Source of the DNA: Globodera rostochiensis
Taxonomy: Eukaryota; Nematoda; Chromadorea; Rhabditida; Heteroderidae
Length of the DNA stretch: 64,000 nucleotides
Direction of reading: 5' to 3'
NCBI GenBank assembly: GCA_018350325.1
Contig: JAEVLN010000009.1
Coordinates: forward strand, 393,388-457,387
The translations under genes were made by a program, and so were the position numbers. Every line of letters begins with the position of its first letter. The first letter of the stretch is position 1. Under the pieces are notes generated by a model, which saw only the letters and a program-made list of their open reading frames with translations, had not been told where the DNA came from and searched no databases. Of the stretch, positions 58,711-64,000 are shown piece after piece.

Positions 58711-60296
58711 CAGAATTGTAGCGAGCACCTTAAATTTGTTTTTTAATTATTTATGCAAAATTATTATTTAAACATTTTTTATGCAAATTAATTCGTTTCT
58801 CACATTAAAAAGTCCATGGATTATGGGAATTGCAGACAGAGCGCAGTAAAATGCTGAAAATGTGAATTAAAAATTATTTAAAAATTATTAGCATACCGAA
58901 CGCATTGCGAACTTCGAACCACAAACACGCGCAGCTTATCATCAGCGGCAGGAAGCCAAAAAGTGTTGGGAAAGTCATGCGAGCAGTGAGCATCAGAACC
59001 TTTAAATGCGTTTAGCATTCATTTAAACTTTAAAGTATAAATGTTAAAATTTTGGATTTAAATAATTAAAATATTCTACCACATTGCGTCGATTTCGTGC
59101 CGTCTCCCGGGCGCTGCTTTTTTTGATTTGGACCCAAATTTTGCGCACTAACAGCGCGTACAGTGTGTTGACGATGTTTCCCTGCACTAAGAACAGAATC
59201 AAAACAAATGCGGCCATTAAATTGGGTCCGTGTGCGGGGTCGTAGCCGAACACGATCGCATCGTTGGGGGAGAGGACGGGGCTCAATTCAGCGGGATAGC
59301 GGGACAACAGTTTTTCCTAAATTAAAAACACAGATCCAGATCAAACTAAGCCCGATCATTAACTTTTTTATGGTTTATCATTAGGGCCCGGATTTATATG
59401 CTCCAAAAATGGCCAAATATGCGCATATATATGCTCTAAAAAGGCCAAAATATGCCAAAAGTGCCGAAATATGCACTAAATATGCCGAATTCCGGTAGTT
59501 TAATCACCAGGGCAGCTCATCGCTCTCAGGCCGTATTCTTCATAACATATAACCATAAAAATATGCAAAAAACATATAAATCCGGTGGCTTATTTATCAC
59601 CTTCAAATCGGTCACTGGAGCGTAGACGACGGTCATAAACAGCACAACAGCCGTGGAGGTCAGCAAATGGTTAAACATTGCCAGGCAAATTCCCTGCACC
59701 CGCGACAAACGACCGAAAAAGCCGCGGGGTTCCAAAAGAAAAATAGCCAACACGACAAAGCAGTTCATGCAGGCGGAGATAAAGTTGGCGGTGCACAAAA
59801 CAGCAAAAATCCATGCGTACTGAGCGCCCCAAAATTCGCCAAAATTTTTCAGGGGGCCCGTCACCTTAAAATACGAATTAAAAATTTGTAAAAAACAATT
59901 TAAACCTTTGCTGCCGGAATAGGGAACAGAGGGACGGGACGGAGCAGTACACCGAAGAAGATGGTCATCAGCAGACACCATGTGCTCGTGTTTGTGACAG
60001 TTATTTTGTAGTTGAACATATTTCTGAACAGCACCAAAAACAAACTATTCAGCCGTTTATTAGTATGTGGTTTTTTTGTCAATACTCTCGAACAAACCAA
60101 AAAAGAATCCTTTCCATTTATTTGCTTACTTTGGAGTGGACCGAAACACGAAACGGTAGAAGAACAATTGAACAATTATGGCCAACCAAGTGCCGATGTC
60201 CAGAAAGGTAAGGTAAAAACTCTCGACATTCTCGTCATAGCCGACCAATGAGGAGGAGTTGGAGGAGTTCAGCACAATAACGGACGTTAGGGACAT

Positions 60297-61967
60297 GTGG
60301 ACTTTAAAGTTTGTTATGCAGAAAATTCCTACGATATTACTTACGCACAAGGCTTTTTTATTCAACCTTGCGCATTAAATTTAGGTAATTAGTTTGTATT
60401 TTTAATAAAATAAACTATTTATTGTAATTATTTAGTTTGGCTCAATTTGTGCCATGCCATTTATGTGAAGGGAATACAATTAAATTATCTGCGAAGAAAT
60501 GTTAGTTCAGTAATTTTACCCCCCCCCCCCAAAAAAAAGAAAAAATCTCATTATTCAACGATCTTTCGGTCTTTGTGATTAAATTAATCGAATAATTTGA
60601 TACGTTAAATTTAAGTGCATATTGAGGAAATCGCTGTGCTGATTCCATTAATTAACTTTTATAGAATAGGGAATTCCATTCGTACTTTTAGGCTTAACCA
60701 GGGCTCCGATCTCAACATTTTTAAAATCCGCATCGGCGCATTAAAAAACTCATTTGATACCTAAAATCCACAAATTCAGCATTTCTTCATTAAAGTCAAA
60801 AATTTAAGTTAGTACGCTTCATTCGTTAAATTTTTGGGTTCAAATAATTGATTTGAGCAATTTCCTTTCAAAATTAGCATTTTTTTTAGCGATTTTATAT
60901 TATTTTTTTGCGCGCTATATTCGTTAAGAAAATTGCCTTTTTATTGCCATTTTCCCCCAAAAAACAAAAAAGTCCACAAGGATCTCGAAAGACCACAAAA
61001 ATCAGCAAATCCGCATTTAAAAAAATTCTCATGTTTAACCATTAATTCAACATTATTTGGGGGGGGGGGAGTTAAAGCTTAACAAAAAATTACGCCTTCC
61101 AAATGTCCCAATGGACCACAATTTTGCGCGTCAAAATTTGCCATTCAACTCCGAATTCAAAAAAGAGGATGATGTGATTAATATTTGACAAATTATACCT
61201 TTTAAATGGAATGGCTTTCTGTTAAAATTTGTCATTTTACTGATAATTATTCGCATTCAACCAAAAACCAAATTCCCTGGGGGAAAAATGCAGCGGGCAA
61301 TTGGGGGGTTTAATAAGTAGTCAAGCAAAAAACGCACTGTTTAATTAGAGCCCTGACGGGTGCGGGATTCCCGCGGGTAAGTACGGGATTCCCGCTCTCG
61401 TTAATTTGGGCCCAACGGGGATTTTGACGGGAGTATAAAAATTTGTAAATCATAAATATAGTCTTGGCTCCCGTTGTTTTTTTCTTTCTTTTTTTCTATT
61501 CGGATCTTGCTCCATCCAACCCCTTTCGCTTTTTTCGAAACCCAGGCATTATTAGTACCAAAACAAATATTAAAAAACGTTATTTAAAACGAAAGTCAAA
61601 TTTTTTTTTGTTTAAACAAATTTAAATACGAAAAAATTGCAAAAACATCGGGACCCCGATACCGGTATCTATTGTATGACCCGGGTTTATGTTTAGAATT
61701 TGTAAGAAACAAAGTAAAAATAAAAAAGGCATTCGAACAAAACAATAAAATTCTTTTATTATTTTGCGATGCATTTCACTGTCACGCTAATGTGAATTAT
61801 ATAAATTTTCATTGTTTTTTGTTTTAAATCAAATCCAAAAAATAAAAGTTTCCCAGGCGTTTTGTGTACGGACTCGGACTAACTTTATCCAACAACAAAC
61901 AAAGAATGAATCGCCAAAACAAGCACCAAATGTAAAATATGTACGTAAAGTCGGATGTGAATGCTAA
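60297..61967. other. Intergenic
   Basis: Poly-C run at about 60520-60530, poly-G at about 61060, and a 'gggattcccgcggg' repeat fragment at about 61343-61430. No gene seen. Confidence 0.45.
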
Positions 61968-62783
61968 TCACAAGATTAGTTGGCCCCCTTTTGCCGGACG
62001 ACTTTCTTCAGAGGGCTCACAATTCCCAATTATCCCATTTGGCTTTTTTACGGTTGGGTTCCATGTGCAACTGAACGTTTGGCGTCCATATTTAATCCGG
62101 TAACCGGAGCATTCTTCTTTCGGTAGCTTAGCACAATGCTCCAATAACGAACGCCTTATCTTCGCCATCAGCGCCTTGTCTCGTACACCACCAGCGAGTT
62201 GGTTGCCTATTTAAAGGAGTTTAACGTTTAAAAAAATCATTTAATTCATTACGAACATTTAAAAAATAAATTGAAATTACAGAAAAATTCAATTTTATAA
62301 GAGTGAGGGATCCCGCGCGGTCAGGAAAAGCGGTACTAATGCCGTCTGCTTAAAACAAAAAAACGGCCTGCGTATTCCTTGGCGTTTCAAAGTGAGTGAA
62401 CAATTTTTAGTCTTTTTATGTTGTGAAGTAAATGGAAAGATATTACTGCTTGGATGTGCAGTTTGGCCTGATGAATTCGTCCAAAAAAATGTTGACGATG
62501 CTTGTGGTGATGAAGATGAAGGGAAATTGGTTGAAGATGATTGTGGTAATAATGATGATGATGATGAAGAGAAATTGGTTGAAGATGATTGTGGTAATAA
62601 TGATGATAAAGATGAAGAGAAATTGGTTGACGATGAAGAATGAAGTTTTGAATAATTATTCGAATTGTTCTTATTGTTCGAATTAAATAAATTGTTCAAT
62701 CTTTCCATGCCCTCAACTTCCGTCCATCGAAGAAGTGTCAACAAAAACATTGTGAAGGCGGCAAGCAAAGACAATTTGTACAT
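61968..62783 (-). CDS. Secreted Ser-rich cysteine protein, family A paralogue
   Basis: Two exons (62447-62783, 61968-62206) join in phase 1 to 191 residues (198 if the upstream in-frame ATG at 62804 is used). Signal peptide YKLSLLAAFTMFLLTLL. A Ser/Asn/Thr-rich linker follows with about three copies of a LLPQSSSTNFSSSS-type repeat, likely O-glycosylated. The carboxy-terminal domain repeats the pattern of the gene at 47494: EHCAKLPKEEC, FSCTWNP, GNCEPSEESR. The intron falls at the same place with the same agca/gta donor. The unspliced reading would lose this domain, so the splice is well supported by homology. Confidence 0.8.
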
Positions 62784-62804
62784 TTTTCTTTTATAAAAAT
62801 TCAA

Positions 62805-63426
62805 AGTTATTTTAAGACAATAAAAAAGCCATCAAAACCTTTTAAAAGGATTTAATGCCAAAAATTATTATTTTTTGTGTGAAGATGAATTTGATTGAAA
62901 TATATGTATATAAATGAATGAATAAATGTAATGAAATTGAAGCGCTTTAAATGGTTTAATGTCATTTAGCCTTAATGTTGGAAAATCTATTTTATTGAAT
63001 TTATTGAAAGAATTTACACTGGCAAATTGCGATGTGTAAATAAATTAACAAAAATGGGTTTATATTTGTAAAATCATAAGATTATACAAGTGCTTACTTT
63101 TGGGAAATAAATCGTAAAGTGGGAAATTTATTTCATTCAATACATTTTAAATTTTAATTGTAAAGTATTTAAATTTATGCTATTTTACAAAGAATTCGAA
63201 CCCCCTAAAAGCTAAAATTATTAACGAATACTTTTTAGAATTTCTTTTTCTGTCTGCTCTCTTATAGACTAAGCTATTTTCTTTTTTTTACGTTTCTTAT
63301 TTAACACAAAGTAGCGAGTCTCCAAATTAACATCTCTTTTTGTTGGATTGACTTTATTCGTTGCCACAAGGTCAGGCGGCGAGTGCTGCCGCTTTGCCAT
63401 TCTGACAGATTTGCATGCGCGTTTGT
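62805..63426. promoter_or_regulatory. Intergenic; 5' flank of the Ser-rich secreted gene
   Basis: AT-rich. ATGCCA occurs at 62855-62860, about 70 bp upstream of the ATG used. Nothing else recognised. Confidence 0.25.
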
Positions 63427-63660
63427 CACTCTTGCTGGTATTCATAATGCTAACTATCCGCAGCTTTATCGCTAGCTGCAGATAAAACCGTATTCATAAT
63501 GCTAAGGATTAAAATCCGTATTCATAATGATCGTTTCTTTGCAAAAATATCCTTAGCCTTAGCTGCAGATAGACTCCGTATTCATAATGCTAAGGCTAGG
63601 GTAGCAGCTACCTAGCTGCCCCTATCTTCATCGAGATGAGGATAGTTAGGAAAAATAACA
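63427..63660. repeat. Cluster of 'gtattcataatgctaa' repeats
   Basis: Four to five copies of (cc)gtattcataatgctaagg in direct orientation with 'agctgcagata' motifs between. The position just beyond a Harbinger transposase end suggests element subterminal sequence. Confidence 0.6.
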
Positions 63661-63716
63661 TTTCCATAATTTGAAAAATATTTTAAATAATTTTAAAATA
63701 ATAAGGTTCAATTAAT

Positions 63717-64000
63717 TTAATCTTTCTTATTCTTTTCTAACAATAATAAATGTTGTTTGTGAAAAGAAATTAAGAAAAAATAATTCTGCGCAATATTAGC
63801 ACGAACTATGAAACCATCCCCCATTGTTGTTATATCTTCCCCAATATTTTGATCTTGTTCTGGTTGTTCATCAATCAAATTTTCTTCATCAAATCAGGGA
63901 CGCCTTTCATAATAGCGATATTATGAAGAACGGCAGCTGAAACGATGAGCATGCCAATGTTTTGCAATTTAATTCGAATTGGTATTTGAAGAGAATGGAA
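63717..64000 (-). pseudogene. PIF/Harbinger transposase C-terminal fragment, cut by window edge
   Basis: From the right edge the minus strand reads [20 protein letters not shown], matching the conserved 'ACAVLHNI' end of the Harbinger nuclease, then after a frame change an acidic tail ([19 protein letters not shown]) ending VRANIAQNYF. The shift between the two segments suggests a decayed copy. Confidence 0.6.

Larger units (their letters stand above)
56251..60296 (-). pseudogene. Srh/Str-superfamily chemoreceptor disrupted by a hAT insertion
   Basis: Exons 60130-60296, 59906-60023, 59601-59864, 59080-59316, 58897-58999 and 58804-58853 join in frame; the last exon starts at 58728 and is cut at 58711 by the transposon, resuming at 56481 and ending at 56251. 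Ignoring the element and one target copy, the frame is open for 395 residues. Marks: N-glycosylated start (NSSNSSS), LLRPVPLFPIPAAK after TM2, RLSRVQGICLAMFNHLL (TM4), FGYDPAHG loop, and 'RPYRKASVQ' in the tail immediately past the insertion, the usual end of srh/sri receptors. As it stands translation would run into the element and terminate, losing the tail. Intron 59317-59600 contains a small palindromic AT-rich element (about 59383-59590). Confidence 0.87.

Noticed and set aside
62392..62686. Acidic plus-strand frame (DDDDEEKLVEDDCGNN)
   Set aside because: Antisense shadow of the Ser-rich exon of the secreted gene on the minus strand.

Overview
The window is an AT-rich nuclear segment of a nematode, most likely a cyst nematode (Heteroderinae, Globodera/Heterodera type). 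I base this on short (about 40-150 bp) GT-AG introns with several GC-AG ones, nematode-restricted chemoreceptor families (srsx, srg, srh-like), many small secreted cysteine-rich proteins, abundant minisatellites and MITEs, and one gene (26162-28175) of a large F-box-like family that I associate from memory with Globodera/Heterodera proteomes. Nothing looks bacterial or viral. All gene models were spliced by eye; each listed model closes in frame across every junction unless I say otherwise.

Layout. 0-5 kb, minus strand: an srsx chemoreceptor, a FkbM-like methyltransferase and a small two-exon membrane/secreted protein. 5-9.4 kb, minus: a predicted secreted 920-residue protein with 14-residue repeats and a minisatellite in one intron. 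11.4-14.1 kb, plus: a secreted protein built from small symmetrical exons, and an InaF-motif membrane protein, followed by a broken carboxypeptidase pro-region. 15.2-22.6 kb, minus: an srsx receptor, an srg receptor and a TMEM144-like carbohydrate-transporter relative with two introns that lack a 3' AG. 23-25.6 kb: inverted-repeat transposable elements. 26.2-28.2 kb, plus: the F-box-like gene. 29-38.9 kb, minus: one continuous 23-exon gene with a signal peptide, about 1,100 residues of unknown helical sequence, a low-complexity section with a 49-residue tandem repeat, and a carboxy-terminal poly(A)-polymerase-like region. This is the most unusual object in the window.

39.8-45.5 kb is repeat-dominated: a 3.2-kb array of a 15-bp unit, then elements nested inside each other. 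45.6-46.9 kb, plus: a third srsx receptor. 47.5-48.1 kb, plus: a secreted cysteine protein whose paralogue lies at 62-62.8 kb, minus. 48.6-51.3 kb, minus: a Gypsy-like retroelement carrying only gag and protease. 51.6-53.1 kb, minus: a secreted protein with CC modules and two ShK modules. 54.3-54.9 kb, plus: a Kunitz-fold protein lacking one disulfide pair. 55.5-56.0 kb, plus: an unrecognised small protein. 56.25-60.3 kb, minus: an srh-like receptor whose last exon is split by a hAT transposon with a perfect 8-bp target duplication. The right edge holds a Harbinger-type transposase end.

Functionally the window is chemosensory-receptor and secretome rich (five receptors from three classes; six predicted secreted proteins), typical of fast-evolving accessory regions of plant-parasitic nematodes. 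No operon-like coordination is evident.
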